Counted from the stretch's first letter, positions 15,766-23,863 are shown. The stretch: 25,385 bases of DNA from Candidatus Moranbacteria bacterium GW2011_GWE1_49_15 (GCA_001003855.1 LCPX01000018.1:1-25385), one strand, 5' to 3'. Notes: a model not told the origin generated them from the sequence alone. Made by a program: numbers and translations.

Positions 15766-17835
15766 TCAGAATATTATCTTCACATCGACCGCTACGGCCT
15801 TTTCCCCGTTGTTATAAATGAACATCGGATTGATGTCGAATTCCCTCGCTTCAGGAACCTCGCCGGCGAATTCCATGATGGCGCCTATCACGTTCGCGAC
15901 CTCATCAGCGTCGAACGCTTCCTGCCCCCTGGCTCCCGCGAACAAAAATGCCGTTTTCCCCTCTGAAAGTTTTCCGACGATGTCTTCATGGTTCATCGGC
16001 GGGACGAAAAAATCCACCATCTTGAATATTTCAGTGTATATGCCTCCCAATCCCGCCACGACTATGGAACCGAAAACCTCGTCGCGGTTTATTCCCAAAA
16101 TAAGTTCGGTGCCCTTGGAAAGCATAGGTTGGACCAAAATTTCCTCCCCGGGGAACCTGTTCCAAAGGTCCTCCAGCGCATCGGATAGCTCCTGGGAATT
16201 CTTGATGCCCAAAACCAAGGCCTTTTGGTCGGTCTTGTGCAATATCCTATCGCTGTCTATCTTGGCCACCACCGGATATTTCATCCCTTCAGGCACTTCT
16301 TCCCCTTGCTTGAAATAATGGGATTCGATCGCGTTTATTCCATAGAGCGCCATGATCTTGGCGGCATCATCGAATCTCAAGGCTTTTTTCCCTTCCTCCT
16401 TAGCATGGTTGATTATGCCTGCGACGATACCTTTCCTTTCCGAACAGTCCTCTTTTCCCTTGAGTCTTTTCTCCGAACCTTTCCTTTGGGACCATTTGTA
16501 ATATTGATCTAGGATTCCGACCGCCCTTTCCGGGAAAGCGAACGTCGGAATTCCAGCCTCCTTCATTTTGGAAACCGCCTCCTCGACAAGCCCTCCCCCG
16601 ATGAAAGCCGCCGCCACCACTTTGTCCGTTTTCTTTTTGAAATCGATGATGACTTCGGCGATTTTTCCGACCGGAGTTTTTTCCTGCGGAGTCAAAATAC
16701 AAAGAGTCGTACCTATATCCTCCTTGGCGATTGTCTCTAGGGCATGGGCGTAACGGTCCTCGGCCGCATCCCCCAAAACGTCGATCGGGTTTTCCACGGA
16801 ACCTTCCTCCGGAAGATTTTTTCCGAGTTCGCCTTTCACCTTATCGGAAAAATCCGCCAACTTGACCGACCTTCCCTTGAAAGCGTCGGTCGCCAAAACT
16901 CCGGCTCCGCCGGCGTTGGTAATAACCGCTACTTTTTCATTTTGCGGCGCAGCGGAAGAGGAAATTATTTCCAACATCTCAAAAAAATCCTCAAGATTGT
17001 TCGCGCGGATCACTCCCGTTTTTTCAAAGACCGCGTCCATTATCTCATCGCTACCGGAAAGGGCTCCGGTGTGGGAAGAGATCGCCTTTTGGGATTTCTC
17101 GGTCTTGCCCGCCTTGAGGATCACGATCGGCTTTTTTTGCGAAACACGCGAAGCGGTTTCGATGAACGCCTTGCCGTCATTGATCCCTTCGAGATACATG
17201 CCGATGATCTTGGTGTCCTTGTCGTTCCCAAGTTCCTCCATCAGTTCGATTTCGCTCATCTGCATCTTGTTCCCAACCGAAAACAGGGACGAGAACTTCA
17301 ACCCTTCCTTTTTGGCGATATCCAATGCGGCGACCAGAAGCGCGCCGGACTGCGAAACGAAAGCGATATTGCCCTTTTCCGGCATGCCGGCGGCGAACGA
17401 AGCGTTGAGGTTTATCTTGGGATTGATGAACCCCAAACAGTTCGGCCCCAAAACGTTCAATCCTTTCTGTTTCGCCAGAAGGGCCAATTCCCCCTCCCTT
17501 TGCACCCCGTCCTTGCCGATTTCGGAAAACCCGGCTGAAATGATGACGAAATTCTTCACCTTATCCGCGCTTTGGCGCACGACGTCAAGGACGAATTTGG
17601 CCGGCACCACGACTACCGCCACGTCCACGCCGTCTTCGATTTCGATCAAAGACTTATAGCATTTCTGTCCGTGCAAGCTTTCATAGGAAGGATTCACCAA
17701 GAAAACTTTCCCTTCATAACCAAGCTTCATGACGTTTTCCGTGATCGCCGTTCCGACCTTTCCCTCCTTGTCCGATGCGCCGACGATAGCGACGGATTTG
17801 GGAGAAAAAAGCGTCGAGAGTTTTTGTTTTTCCAT
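15766..17835 (-). CDS. ADP-forming acyl-CoA (acetyl-CoA) synthetase, alpha and beta fused
   Basis: 689 residues from the chosen start. The enzyme makes ATP from ADP, phosphate and an acyl-CoA, a typical last step of fermentation in CPR bacteria and archaea. Order: CoA-binding domain (KSVAIVGASDKEGKVGTAI, near 14-110), succinyl-CoA-ligase-like domain (GPNCLGFINP; GNIAFVSQSGALL; phospho-histidine H255 in SSHTGALSGSD), then an ATP-grasp beta part over roughly 460-689 (YPVVAKIDSDRILHKTDQKA, EILVQPMLSKGTELILGINR). I reject the longer start at 17886, because the -10 box at 17875-17880 would then lie inside the gene. There is no Shine-Dalgarno site. Substrate range cannot be told from sequence. Confidence 0.92.
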   Translation of the reverse strand: MEKQKLSTLFSPKSVAIVGASDKEGKVGTAITENVMKLGYEGKVFLVNPSYESLHGQKCYKSLIEIEDGVDVAVVVVPAKFVLDVVRQSADKVKNFVIISAGFSEIGKDGVQREGELALLAKQKGLNVLGPNCLGFINPKINLNASFAAGMPEKGNIAFVSQSGALLVAALDIAKKEGLKFSSLFSVGNKMQMSEIELMEELGNDKDTKIIGMYLEGINDGKAFIETASRVSQKKPIVILKAGKTEKSQKAISSHTGALSGSDEIMDAVFEKTGVIRANNLEDFFEMLEIISSSAAPQNEKVAVITNAGGAGVLATDAFKGRSVKLADFSDKVKGELGKNLPEEGSVENPIDVLGDAAEDRYAHALETIAKEDIGTTLCILTPQEKTPVGKIAEVIIDFKKKTDKVVAAAFIGGGLVEEAVSKMKEAGIPTFAFPERAVGILDQYYKWSQRKGSEKRLKGKEDCSERKGIVAGIINHAKEEGKKALRFDDAAKIMALYGINAIESHYFKQGEEVPEGMKYPVVAKIDSDRILHKTDQKALVLGIKNSQELSDALEDLWNRFPGEEILVQPMLSKGTELILGINRDEVFGSIVVAGLGGIYTEIFKMVDFFVPPMNHEDIVGKLSEGKTAFLFAGARGQEAFDADEVANVIGAIMEFAGEVPEAREFDINPMFIYNNGEKAVAVDVKIIF

Positions 17836-17874
17836 AAATAAAGAAAATAAGCTGTTATTGCACTCAGTTTTATA

Positions 17875-17903
17875 ATTATACACCAATTGGCAATCTTATT
17901 CAA
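17875..17903 (-). promoter_or_regulatory. Sigma70-type promoter of the acyl-CoA synthetase gene
   Basis: TTGAAT (17898-17903), a 17-base spacer, and a perfect TATAAT (17875-17880). Expected start near 17868, 33 bases before the ATG at 17835. It sits directly after the terminator of the lipoprotein gene. Confidence 0.7.
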
Positions 17904-17906
17904 AGA

Positions 17907-17936
17907 AAAAAGACGGTTCGCTGGAACCGTCTTTTT
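17907..17936. terminator. Perfect 13-bp terminator hairpin after the lipoprotein gene
   Basis: 17907-17919 pairs without mismatch with 17924-17936 around a four-base loop; core GACGGTTC. T-runs occur on both strands, with the minus strand as the expected direction. Confidence 0.85.
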
Positions 17937-17958
17937 GATTTTTCCCAACCCCGAGACT

Positions 17959-18726
17959 TCAGGGATTGAAGTTCAACCCCGCGGGCCCGGATATCAGGAT
18001 TCGGTTATTTACCGGATCGTAAATGGCAGCCACCGCCGAGCAATAAAGCAAGCTGTCCGACGGAGGAGTCAAATACGCGCCTTCCGCGGCTTCATATTCC
18101 ACTGGCTCGATTCCGGCGCGCGGATTTCCTTCAAAGGTGACTAGGAAAAGATCGATATATTGCGGAGGCGCCGCATAGCGCGTTCCGCTCACTCGGATCT
18201 TTCCGGTCTGGAAGTCCGCCGTGAGAATCGGCTCGAGAAGCCAGCTTCTGATCGAACCGTCGCCCATTTCTTGGATATCCGCCGGGAAGGCAGGATACTC
18301 CGAAAGTTGGGGTCGGTCGGGGTTGAGAGTGATTTCCTCATTATTTCCCCCGATAACGTAGCCCGCTTCAGTCTTGAAGGCTCGGGCAATAGAGAACCGC
18401 AATTGGCGATCCGTCGGCAGCTCCAACTTCTCGCCTTCGGGCAGGAAATAATAAATCCCGCGAAAATTGATCAGGAAGCCGTCCCCTACCGCCATCCCGA
18501 AATCCTTGGGGTAAGCGGAAAAGGCGATCAGGCCATCCGTCGTGGCCGAGAAGCCGACGGAAAAGTCCGTCGTCATCTTGGTCAGCGGAGCCTGCGGTTG
18601 CTCGGCTGGTTCTTCGGGAGAAACCGGTGCGACCCAGGCTTCGTCAGCCTGTGACTCCGATCCGCAGCCGGAAAGAGAAAAACAGGAAACCAACACGATC
18701 ACCAACAAACAAAAAACTTTCTTCAT
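17959..18726 (-). CDS. Predicted lipoprotein of unknown function
   Basis: 255 residues. A type II signal peptide (MKKVFCLLVIVLVSCFSLSG) ends at lipobox LSGC with Cys21. A short acidic, proline-rich linker follows (residues 26-48), then a soluble domain of about 200 residues, probably beta-rich, that I do not recognise. It would be anchored to the outer face of the cytoplasmic membrane. The start has GGAGGT six bases upstream. The gene forms a single transcription unit: strong promoter at 18828-18855 and terminator at 17907-17936. A long leader holds a second, orphan Shine-Dalgarno sequence. Confidence 0.85.
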   Translation of the reverse strand: MKKVFCLLVIVLVSCFSLSGCGSESQADEAWVAPVSPEEPAEQPQAPLTKMTTDFSVGFSATTDGLIAFSAYPKDFGMAVGDGFLINFRGIYYFLPEGEKLELPTDRQLRFSIARAFKTEAGYVIGGNNEEITLNPDRPQLSEYPAFPADIQEMGDGSIRSWLLEPILTADFQTGKIRVSGTRYAAPPQYIDLFLVTFEGNPRAGIEPVEYEAAEGAYLTPPSDSLLYCSAVAAIYDPVNNRILISGPAGLNFNP

Positions 18727-18776
18727 TGCTTACCTCCAGGAAAGTGAGTTTGACTGCTAAAAAACGAATTTTCAAA

Positions 18777-18786
18777 GACCTCCTTT
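18777..18786 (-). promoter_or_regulatory. Orphan Shine-Dalgarno sequence in the lipoprotein leader
   Basis: AAAGGAGGTC lies about 50 bases before the real start, which has its own GGAGGT. The only start-like codon near is a TTG three bases away. The same ten bases occur in the TPM leader. Confidence 0.5.
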
Positions 18787-18827
18787 GATCGTTTTGCCAA
18801 TTGCCAAACAATTCAACAAAACATTAA

Positions 18828-18855
18828 ATTATAGCAGATTTAAAAAAAAAGTCAA
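18828..18855 (-). promoter_or_regulatory. Strong sigma70-type promoter of the lipoprotein gene
   Basis: TTGACT (18850-18855), a 16-base spacer and a perfect TATAAT (18828-18833) with the TGC extension. Expected start near 18821, leaving a leader of about 95 bases. Confidence 0.75.
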
Positions 18856-18901
18856 GGGCTATCTTGACCTATCAATCCAAAAAACTTCCACCCTAATAAC
18901 A

Positions 18902-18929
18902 AAACGACCCAAACTTTTATTGGTCGTTT
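18902..18929 (-). terminator. Putative terminator after dnaJ
   Basis: AAACGACC (18902-18909) pairs with GGTCGTTT (18922-18929), eight bases, with a 12-base loop. The minus-strand tail is TTTTGTT. A smaller hairpin (TGCCT/AGGCA) lies at 18934-18948. Confidence 0.5.
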
Positions 18930-18952
18930 ATTTTGCCTTATTTAGGCATTTT

Positions 18953-20041
18953 TTATCTATCCAACTTCCCCAAATCCTCGATAAGTTTTTTCTGCTCGCG
19001 GGAAAGTTTTTTCGGCACGTCCACGACGATCTTCACCAAATGATCCCCTCGCGAACTTCCTCGCAATGACGGAACCCCTTTGCCCTTGATCCTGAACAGT
19101 TCCCCTGACTGTGTTCCTTGCGGGACTTTCATCGTCACGTCGCCTTCGATCGTCTCGACTTTGATCTTGTCACCGAGCGTCGCCTGCGAAAAGGATATGT
19201 GCTCGCTGGAAATAATATTGTCGTTGTCCCTTTTGAATTTAGGATGGGGCTTCACATAGACGTTCACATAGAGGTCGCCCGATTGCGCGCCCTTTTCCCC
19301 GGCCTCACCCTGTCCGCGCACCGAAATGGTCTGACCGGAAGAAATTCCCGCTGGAATGTCGACTGAGATTTTCTGGTCCTCCTTGACCCTGCCTTCACCG
19401 GAACATTTGTGGCATTTTTTGGAATATGTCTTGCCGCTACCCGAACAGGTCGGGCAGCTCGAAACCTGTGCGAACGAACCGAACATGCTCCTCACGGTCT
19501 GCTGGACTTTGCCGCTGCCTTTGCAAGTCGGACAGGTCTCCTCTTTGGATCCAGGCTCTCCGCCTGTTCCGTGGCAAACGTCGCATTGCACCCTTCGGTA
19601 AAGGTTCACTTCGCGCTTGGCTCCGCGGACCATCTCCTCGAAAGAAATTTCCACGTCCACCTGGATGTCCCGTCCGGGCTGTCTCCTGTCGCGCGTTTGC
19701 CTTCCTCCGAAGATGTCCGAAAATATATCGCCGAAGCCTTCGCCGAAATCGAATCCCTGCCCACCGAAGCCCTGCTGGAATCCTGAAAAATCAAAACCTC
19801 CGAAGCCTTGCCCGCCTCCCGGACCGGCGCCCTCGAAAGTCTGCCCGAACTGGTCGTATTGGGACCTTTTGGATTTGTCCGAAAGGACCTGATAAGCCTC
19901 GTTGATCTCTTTGAATTTCTTTTCGTCTCCGCCGGATTTGTCAGGATGGTACTTGTGCGCGAGCTTGCGATACGCCTTTTTGATCTCATCGTCGGACGAA
20001 CCCCTGGAAACCCCTAATATGTCATAATAATCCTTAGCCAT
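18953..20041 (-). CDS. dnaJ: Chaperone DnaJ
   Basis: 362 residues, full-length type I J-protein. It delivers unfolded clients to DnaK and stimulates its ATPase. The J-domain is at 1-70 with H32-P-D34. A G/F-rich region with repeated GFGG follows (about 73-115). Four zinc-finger repeats are all intact: CDVCHGTG, CPTCKGSG, CPTCSGSG, CHKCSGEG. The client-binding C-terminal domains end with DVPKKLSREQKKLIEDL. No dnaK or grpE is in the window. A CIRCE element lies 58 bases upstream, so repression by HrcA is likely. The Shine-Dalgarno site is weak. Confidence 0.97.
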   Translation of the reverse strand: MAKDYYDILGVSRGSSDDEIKKAYRKLAHKYHPDKSGGDEKKFKEINEAYQVLSDKSKRSQYDQFGQTFEGAGPGGGQGFGGFDFSGFQQGFGGQGFDFGEGFGDIFSDIFGGRQTRDRRQPGRDIQVDVEISFEEMVRGAKREVNLYRRVQCDVCHGTGGEPGSKEETCPTCKGSGKVQQTVRSMFGSFAQVSSCPTCSGSGKTYSKKCHKCSGEGRVKEDQKISVDIPAGISSGQTISVRGQGEAGEKGAQSGDLYVNVYVKPHPKFKRDNDNIISSEHISFSQATLGDKIKVETIEGDVTMKVPQGTQSGELFRIKGKGVPSLRGSSRGDHLVKIVVDVPKKLSREQKKLIEDLGKLDR

Positions 20042-20099
20042 TTTCGTGTTTTCTTATTTATCTTTTTCTCCCAATACATATTACACCCAAAACAAAATG

Positions 20100-20126
20100 T
20101 TAGCAATCCCCGATAGCGAGTGCTAA
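20100..20126. promoter_or_regulatory. CIRCE element (HrcA operator) upstream of dnaJ
   Basis: TTAGCAATC, nine bases, GAGTGCTAA. This differs from the known CIRCE consensus (TTAGCACTC-N9-GAGTGCTAA) by one base. On the minus strand it overlaps the -35 region of a possible dnaJ promoter (TTGCTA, 17 bases, TAATAT). Confidence 0.85.
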
Positions 20127-20136
20127 TCTATGGCGG

Positions 20137-21231
20137 TCAGCGGATGACTTCCGCCTCTTTGGTTTCGGTTTCCACCCTGACCGCTCCAGTCTTCTTGAGG
20201 ACCCAAAAGACAGCCGCCGCGACAGCGATCCAGAAGCGGGAAAGCACCGACCCCAAAGTTATCAAGGTGAAGAACATTATCATGGAAAAAATAAGAGGAA
20301 GGACCCCGGATTTTTCCTGGTCGGCTTTGGGGGCGGCCAGTTTCTCTATCTTGGCGTTGGCTATGGCCACGAAAATATCCGCGACTTTCTCCTGTCCCTC
20401 CACTTCGAAGCCAGCAGACTTGGACAATTCCTTCTTCCATTCCTCCAAAACCTCCTGCTTTATCTGGGGAGAAACTTTCCCTATTTCCAAAGTTGCGGCA
20501 CTCCCGAGGGATTCCAATTGCTTCCGCTCATCGCTGGTAAGCTTCCTTCCCAACTCGATCTCCAGGATCCTTTCGGCTTGCTCCTTTTGCATATCGTTGG
20601 CACCGGATTCCAACTTGCTTTTCAACTCCTCCCCCTCGCGCCTGATTATCGTCTCATATATCTCCCCCAAGAAATCGTCCATGGTTATCTCGTCGCTTTT
20701 AGCCTGGCGGAATTCCGGACTTATCCTCGGCAAAATGAGGTTGATTGCGCCGGTCGTGACCCCGCCCGAACTGATGTCAGGCGCGACGTTTCGGCTGTCC
20801 AAATTCCTGACGGAGAAATAATACTGGCTGGAGATCATCAGGGCGAAAGCTATTACCACCAGGAAAATCCCCCTATACAAGCTTTTCATCAGATGGATCC
20901 TGAGGCTCGACTCGATATCCTCCCCGATGCTTTTTCCGGCGGCAAAGACGAACACCCAGGCCAGGGCGACGATTCCCAAATGAAGGAAGGCGTGCACGAA
21001 AATTAAACTTAGCAGGAGGGAGACCGCCAAAGCCGACCAAACCCAGATTTTTTCCCTCACGAGCACGATCGAAAGACTCAGGAAAACGGCGAAGAGGGAA
21101 AGCCAGACCAAAGGCAGCCAGAAATCGCTCGCGCCTTCGGCGAAGATCGCCCTGTCCACGGAATGCCAAGAAAAAAAAGCCGCAATGGACATCAGAACCA
21201 ACAAGGCGCAAGAAAGTATTTTTTTCGGCAT
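20137..21231 (-). CDS. Multi-pass membrane protein of unknown function
   Basis: 364 residues. Four or five membrane segments lie in the first 140 residues (about 5-25, 38-58, 64-80, 83-99, 118-137). A charged helical domain follows (about 140-300), with acidic and lysine-rich helices and ITMDDFLGEIYETIIRREG. Two more hydrophobic segments are near 303-345. The C-terminal tail is charged. I do not recognise the family. It has its own extended -10 promoter at 21274-21279 and no Shine-Dalgarno site. The dnaJ CIRCE element begins right after its stop. Confidence 0.8.
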   Translation of the reverse strand: MPKKILSCALLVLMSIAAFFSWHSVDRAIFAEGASDFWLPLVWLSLFAVFLSLSIVLVREKIWVWSALAVSLLLSLIFVHAFLHLGIVALAWVFVFAAGKSIGEDIESSLRIHLMKSLYRGIFLVVIAFALMISSQYYFSVRNLDSRNVAPDISSGGVTTGAINLILPRISPEFRQAKSDEITMDDFLGEIYETIIRREGEELKSKLESGANDMQKEQAERILEIELGRKLTSDERKQLESLGSAATLEIGKVSPQIKQEVLEEWKKELSKSAGFEVEGQEKVADIFVAIANAKIEKLAAPKADQEKSGVLPLIFSMIMFFTLITLGSVLSRFWIAVAAAVFWVLKKTGAVRVETETKEAEVIR

Positions 21232-21273
21232 GATTTTTTCTTTTAGTTTTTAGAAGTTTTTCCCTACCTTGCA

Positions 21274-21279
21274 ATTATA
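21274..21279 (-). promoter_or_regulatory. Extended -10 promoter of the 20137-21231 gene
   Basis: TGG followed by a perfect TATAAT on the minus strand; no -35 recognised. It starts about ten bases after the T-run of the upstream terminator. Confidence 0.6.
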
Positions 21280-21288
21280 CCAGACGAG

Positions 21289-21319
21289 AAAAAAAGGGCG
21301 AGCCTTTCTCGGCCCGCCC
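21289..21319 (-). terminator. Intrinsic terminator after the 21351-21743 gene
   Basis: On the minus strand GGGCGGGCC pairs with GGCTCGCCC (one G-T wobble) around a six-base loop, followed by seven T. Confidence 0.8.
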
Positions 21320-21350
21320 ATAGGATTTCTTCATACACCCGCCCGCCTCG

Positions 21351-21743
21351 TCAGTTCTTTCCTCCGAGGACGAACCTCATCTTCCTGCCGGCCAATCGGA
21401 ACCGGGAAGTGACGGAGAACAAAAAGTAAAAAACCACGGCGTATGCGGCCTGCACGAGCAATATGCCGGCAAAGCTCAATCCCAGCATGTTGAAGCTGAA
21501 CATCCCTCCGCCGAATTCCATCATGCCGATAAAGCTAAGGATTCCTTCGAAAGGAATGGCGAAAAGAAGAATGAAATTATATGAAAGAAAACCCAAGGCA
21601 TAAAAAAAGCTTCCTATTCTGCTGGCTTCCAGATCAGAAAAGGAGCCTAGGACGACATAGAGGGCGATCGGGATCACGGGAACGAAGGGCATGAGGGACA
21701 CGAAAATTTTCTCGCTCGTCGGTTTGAAAATTTTTGTTTTCAT
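21351..21743 (-). CDS. Small membrane protein of unknown function
   Basis: 130 residues with three or four membrane segments (about 14-32, 44-68 and 85-115) and a basic C-terminus (RFRLAGRKMRFVLGGKN), so the C-terminus is probably inside. Glycine- and phenylalanine-rich, no recognisable family. I place the start at 21743: the longer frame to 21836 would include the extended -10 box (TGC plus TATAAT at 21786-21791). No Shine-Dalgarno site. Monocistronic, with promoter and terminator on either side. Confidence 0.7.
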   Translation of the reverse strand: MKTKIFKPTSEKIFVSLMPFVPVIPIALYVVLGSFSDLEASRIGSFFYALGFLSYNFILLFAIPFEGILSFIGMMEFGGGMFSFNMLGLSFAGILLVQAAYAVVFYFLFSVTSRFRLAGRKMRFVLGGKN

Positions 21744-21785
21744 GTTTTTTGTTTGAATTATTAGCTGGAAAATTCCAGTGGCGAT

Positions 21786-21791
21786 ATTATA
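21786..21791 (-). promoter_or_regulatory. Extended -10 promoter of the small membrane protein gene
   Basis: TGC followed by a perfect TATAAT on the minus strand. It fixes the start of the gene downstream of it. Confidence 0.65.
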
Positions 21792-21881
21792 GCATGAAAT
21801 CGGCGAAAAATCTATGAAAAACGGGAAGTTATCCACAAGTGCCGTTCGTGCCTCAGGTCAGCCTCGAAAAGCTCCCCAAAA

Positions 21882-21916
21882 GAAAAATAGGCGCCGGGAA
21901 AATTCCCAGCGCCTAT
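21882..21916 (-). terminator. Intrinsic terminator after the 21943 gene
   Basis: A 14-bp stem (21887-21900 with 21903-21916, one G-T wobble on the minus strand) and a T-run of five. Confidence 0.85.
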
Positions 21917-21942
21917 GTCAAAAACCTGATAAAAAGAAAACC

Positions 21943-22260
21943 TTATCTCACGTGATCGGCAAGTTTATGCTCGCCTTCCGGATCAAGCCCCTGGATAACC
22001 GTCGCGGCGATTTCCCAAGGCAGATTCAACTGCACCTCGACGATGAAATATTCGACGAATTCGTTGGCATTGAGCCAGACGAAAAACTGCGCCAGGTTTT
22101 CCGGCTGGGCGTTCTCGAAAAACACCTTGATCCTGACCCTGTCCTCCTGGCAAACCATGACATTGTCGCAAATGACACCGAAAATCTCCTTGAACAGATT
22201 CGCCCCTTCCCCTTTTTTCGCGCGCTCGATCCATGATTCCGTTTTTTTCGATTTCGACAT
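21943..22260 (-). CDS. Small helical protein A of the 21943-24414 family, unknown function
   Basis: 105 residues from the ATG at 22260, which has GGAGGAG six bases upstream (GTG at 22266 overlaps that site). I do not recognise a family. The C-terminal half, PENLAQFFVWLNANEFVEYF then AATVIQGLDPEGEHKLADHV, aligns by eye with the end of protein E (ERVRSVLLGKLSEGEEQALA), including the final arginine. Cytosolic, mostly helical. It is co-transcribed after protein B with a 27-base gap and ends at a strong terminator. Confidence 0.75.
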   Translation of the reverse strand: MSKSKKTESWIERAKKGEGANLFKEIFGVICDNVMVCQEDRVRIKVFFENAQPENLAQFFVWLNANEFVEYFIVEVQLNLPWEIAATVIQGLDPEGEHKLADHVR

Positions 22261-22287
22261 CGGCACTCCTCCCCTTTTTGGTTGACG

Positions 22288-22710
22288 TCATCCGGTCTTG
22301 CGAAGATTGAATATGATCCTTATCTCAAAAGAAGACAACGCGCTGGAAAGCTCCAGAAAAAGAACTTCTTCGCTGATCCTTGAAACTATCCTCTCCATTT
22401 CCTTTCTCGGGACTGAAGCGAACATCCTACGCACCGTCCCTTTCGGAGCAGCCAGGAGCAGGTCCCGGAGAAAACCCGGCTCGACGTACTTCAAAAACCT
22501 TATTGCCGCCCTTTTGCGATAGCACATGCTTTTACCCGAGCTCACAAGAAAAACCAAGCGCCTCGCCAATTCTTCCGTTTCCCGATTGCCTACATATATA
22601 AGCTTCCGCAAGCAATCACAGGTCATATTTATCCTTGCGCGATCCCTCCTTTTTTCCAATAAGATCAAAGCGTTCAAAGCCCAGGTCAAATCCTCCGCCC
22701 ATCTGCCCAT
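22288..22710 (-). CDS. Small helical protein B of the 21943-24414 family, unknown function
   Basis: 140 residues starting MGRWAEDLTWALNALILLEK; GAGGAGGT lies four bases before this ATG, which makes it preferable to the longer start at 22737. Helical and basic, with RRMFASVPRKEMERIVSRIS near residues 99-118 as a weaker version of the cluster signature (hydrophobic pair, two residues, I/L-S-x-E). Two cysteines stand close together (CDC). No membrane segment and no recognised family. First gene of a two-gene unit with A; possible promoter at 22799-22827. Confidence 0.75.
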   Translation of the reverse strand: MGRWAEDLTWALNALILLEKRRDRARINMTCDCLRKLIYVGNRETEELARRLVFLVSSGKSMCYRKRAAIRFLKYVEPGFLRDLLLAAPKGTVRRMFASVPRKEMERIVSRISEEVLFLELSSALSSFEIRIIFNLRKTG

Positions 22711-22798
22711 CCGCACCTCCTCATCAGAAAACACCATGGCTTCATGGGGAAAAATTTCCCCTCACGTGTCGAATTTTCAAAGATCTATGCTTCCGAAT

Positions 22799-22827
22799 AA
22801 GATACTGCAAGAAGCGGGTAAAAGCAA
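22799..22827 (-). promoter_or_regulatory. Weak sigma70-like promoter of the B-A unit
   Basis: TTGCTT, a 17-base spacer and TATCTT on the minus strand, four of six at both boxes. A GGGGAAA-TTTCCCC-type palindrome follows in the leader near 22746-22761. Confidence 0.35.
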
Positions 22828-22841
22828 GGAAGGGGGCGGAT

Positions 22842-22878
22842 AAAAAAAGAGGGGCGGTGTCCGTTCGGACTCCGCCCC
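22842..22878 (-). terminator. Intrinsic terminator after the D-C unit
   Basis: GGGGCGG and CCGCCCC pair, with GTCC/GGAC inside, followed on the minus strand by TCTTTTTTT. Confidence 0.85.
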
Positions 22879-22888
22879 AAAATTCCGT

Positions 22889-23224
22889 TCAACCTTCGAT
22901 CAAGGTTTCCTGCCGCTCCTGCGCCCTGATGTGGCGCTCCTCATCCTCCGAAAGGCGGTCCAGGATCGCTCTTGCATCCTCTTCCCCGAAACTCTTTTCG
23001 AGGTGTTCGCGGATGTTCGACCGCGAAAGGATCCCCGCGCCGAACCAAAGTTGGATCACGCGGGTGAGATCTGCCAGGTCCAGGGAACGGAGAAATTCCA
23101 TGAACTCTTTCCTCTCCTCAGAAGTAAGGGAGTCCGGATCGGCGAGCTTCTCACCGATCATGATTACATAAAACAATCCTTCCCTGAGGCACACTACGAT
23201 CTTTTCCTGTTCTTCTCTTTTCAT
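22889..23224 (-). CDS. Small helical protein C of the 21943-24414 family, unknown function
   Basis: 111 residues from the ATG at 23224, with AGAGGGAG about ten bases upstream. Mostly helical and acidic. The signature is clear near residues 79-99: FGEEDARAILDRLSEDEERH. Upstream is EERKEFMEFLRSLDLADLTR, which places an acidic helix and a hydrophobic helix before the signature, as in D and E. There is no known domain that I can name; the pattern recalls the helical repeats of MgtE-N and FliG, but that may only be chance. It lies 34 bases after D. Confidence 0.78.
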   Translation of the reverse strand: MKREEQEKIVVCLREGLFYVIMIGEKLADPDSLTSEERKEFMEFLRSLDLADLTRVIQLWFGAGILSRSNIREHLEKSFGEEDARAILDRLSEDEERHIRAQERQETLIEG

Positions 23225-23258
23225 AGTCAGATGCTCCCTCTTTGAGCGTGGCAGAAGA

Positions 23259-23756
23259 TCAGAACACACTTCTGGCCGTGGTTTCACGCATTTCAAAAAC
23301 TTCCGCCCCGGTATCCCCCTTCTTTTTCCTGAAAATACTCCTGACCTTCCCTCTGATCCATGGCTGCTCATCGCAGATCCCGGAAGCCAGCAACAGTCTT
23401 TCAGCGAGAGAAATCACCATCAAGGGTTTCACTGTGACGGGAACGATTTTGGTGTTTTCCACCAAATCGCTGATTTCGACGGAAACGGACTTGAGCATCC
23501 CGATCTCCTCGCTGGAGAGGCGGGAAAGGATCTTGGACCTGGCCTCATCATTGAAGTTGATGAAGGCCGCGCTGACGGCTCCATTTCCCCGCTCGCTCTT
23601 GAGACGGAGATAATGGCGCAAAAGACCTGCGCAGGACTGCTCGTCTTCCGGAAAAACATCCGCTTCCAAGGCTTCTAAGAAGCGCCGGCCTTCAAGTCCG
23701 AAAAACGAACGATGAAGCGCCGTTTCCAAAACTACTGAAGTGAATCTTTGTGCCAT
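23259..23756 (-). CDS. Small helical protein D of the 21943-24414 family, unknown function
   Basis: 165 residues. AAGGAG stands eight bases before the ATG. The signature FNDEARSKILSRLSSEEIGM lies near 68-87, after a helix FLEALEADVFPEDEQ that aligns with VLESLGLLRVCADEE of protein E. Unlike the others it goes on after the signature with a beta-like stretch (TKIVPVTVKPLMVISLAERL) and a basic tail (IRGKVRSIFRKKKGD). No membrane segment, no recognised family. First gene of the D-C unit, with a strong promoter at 23864-23892. Confidence 0.78.
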   Translation of the reverse strand: MAQRFTSVVLETALHRSFFGLEGRRFLEALEADVFPEDEQSCAGLLRHYLRLKSERGNGAVSAAFINFNDEARSKILSRLSSEEIGMLKSVSVEISDLVENTKIVPVTVKPLMVISLAERLLLASGICDEQPWIRGKVRSIFRKKKGDTGAEVFEMRETTARSVF

Positions 23757-23863
23757 AGTGGCTTCTCCTTCTCTTTTTCAGGGTTATTGGGAATTCGGCT
23801 TGGAACTTCTATGCCTGACATGGGGACTGTTTTAAAGGAGCGCGGCTTCTTAGCCGACATGGA

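Noticed and set aside
14974..15966. 330-codon plus-strand frame spanning recJ and the acyl-CoA synthetase end
   Set aside because: It is antisense to two secure genes and has no Shine-Dalgarno site or domain.
17836..17886. N-terminal extension of the acyl-CoA synthetase
   Set aside because: It would contain the gene's own -10 box, and the family normally starts near the KSVAIVGAS segment.
17882..18803. Shared TTGCCAATTG decamer near two promoters (17882-17895 and 18793-18806)
   Set aside because: It lies in the spacer of one promoter but in the leader of the other, so a shared operator is not supported.
23732..23860. Leader peptide of about 42 codons before gene D
   Set aside because: Its ATG lies only three bases after the -10 box, most likely before the transcript start, and no Shine-Dalgarno site precedes it.
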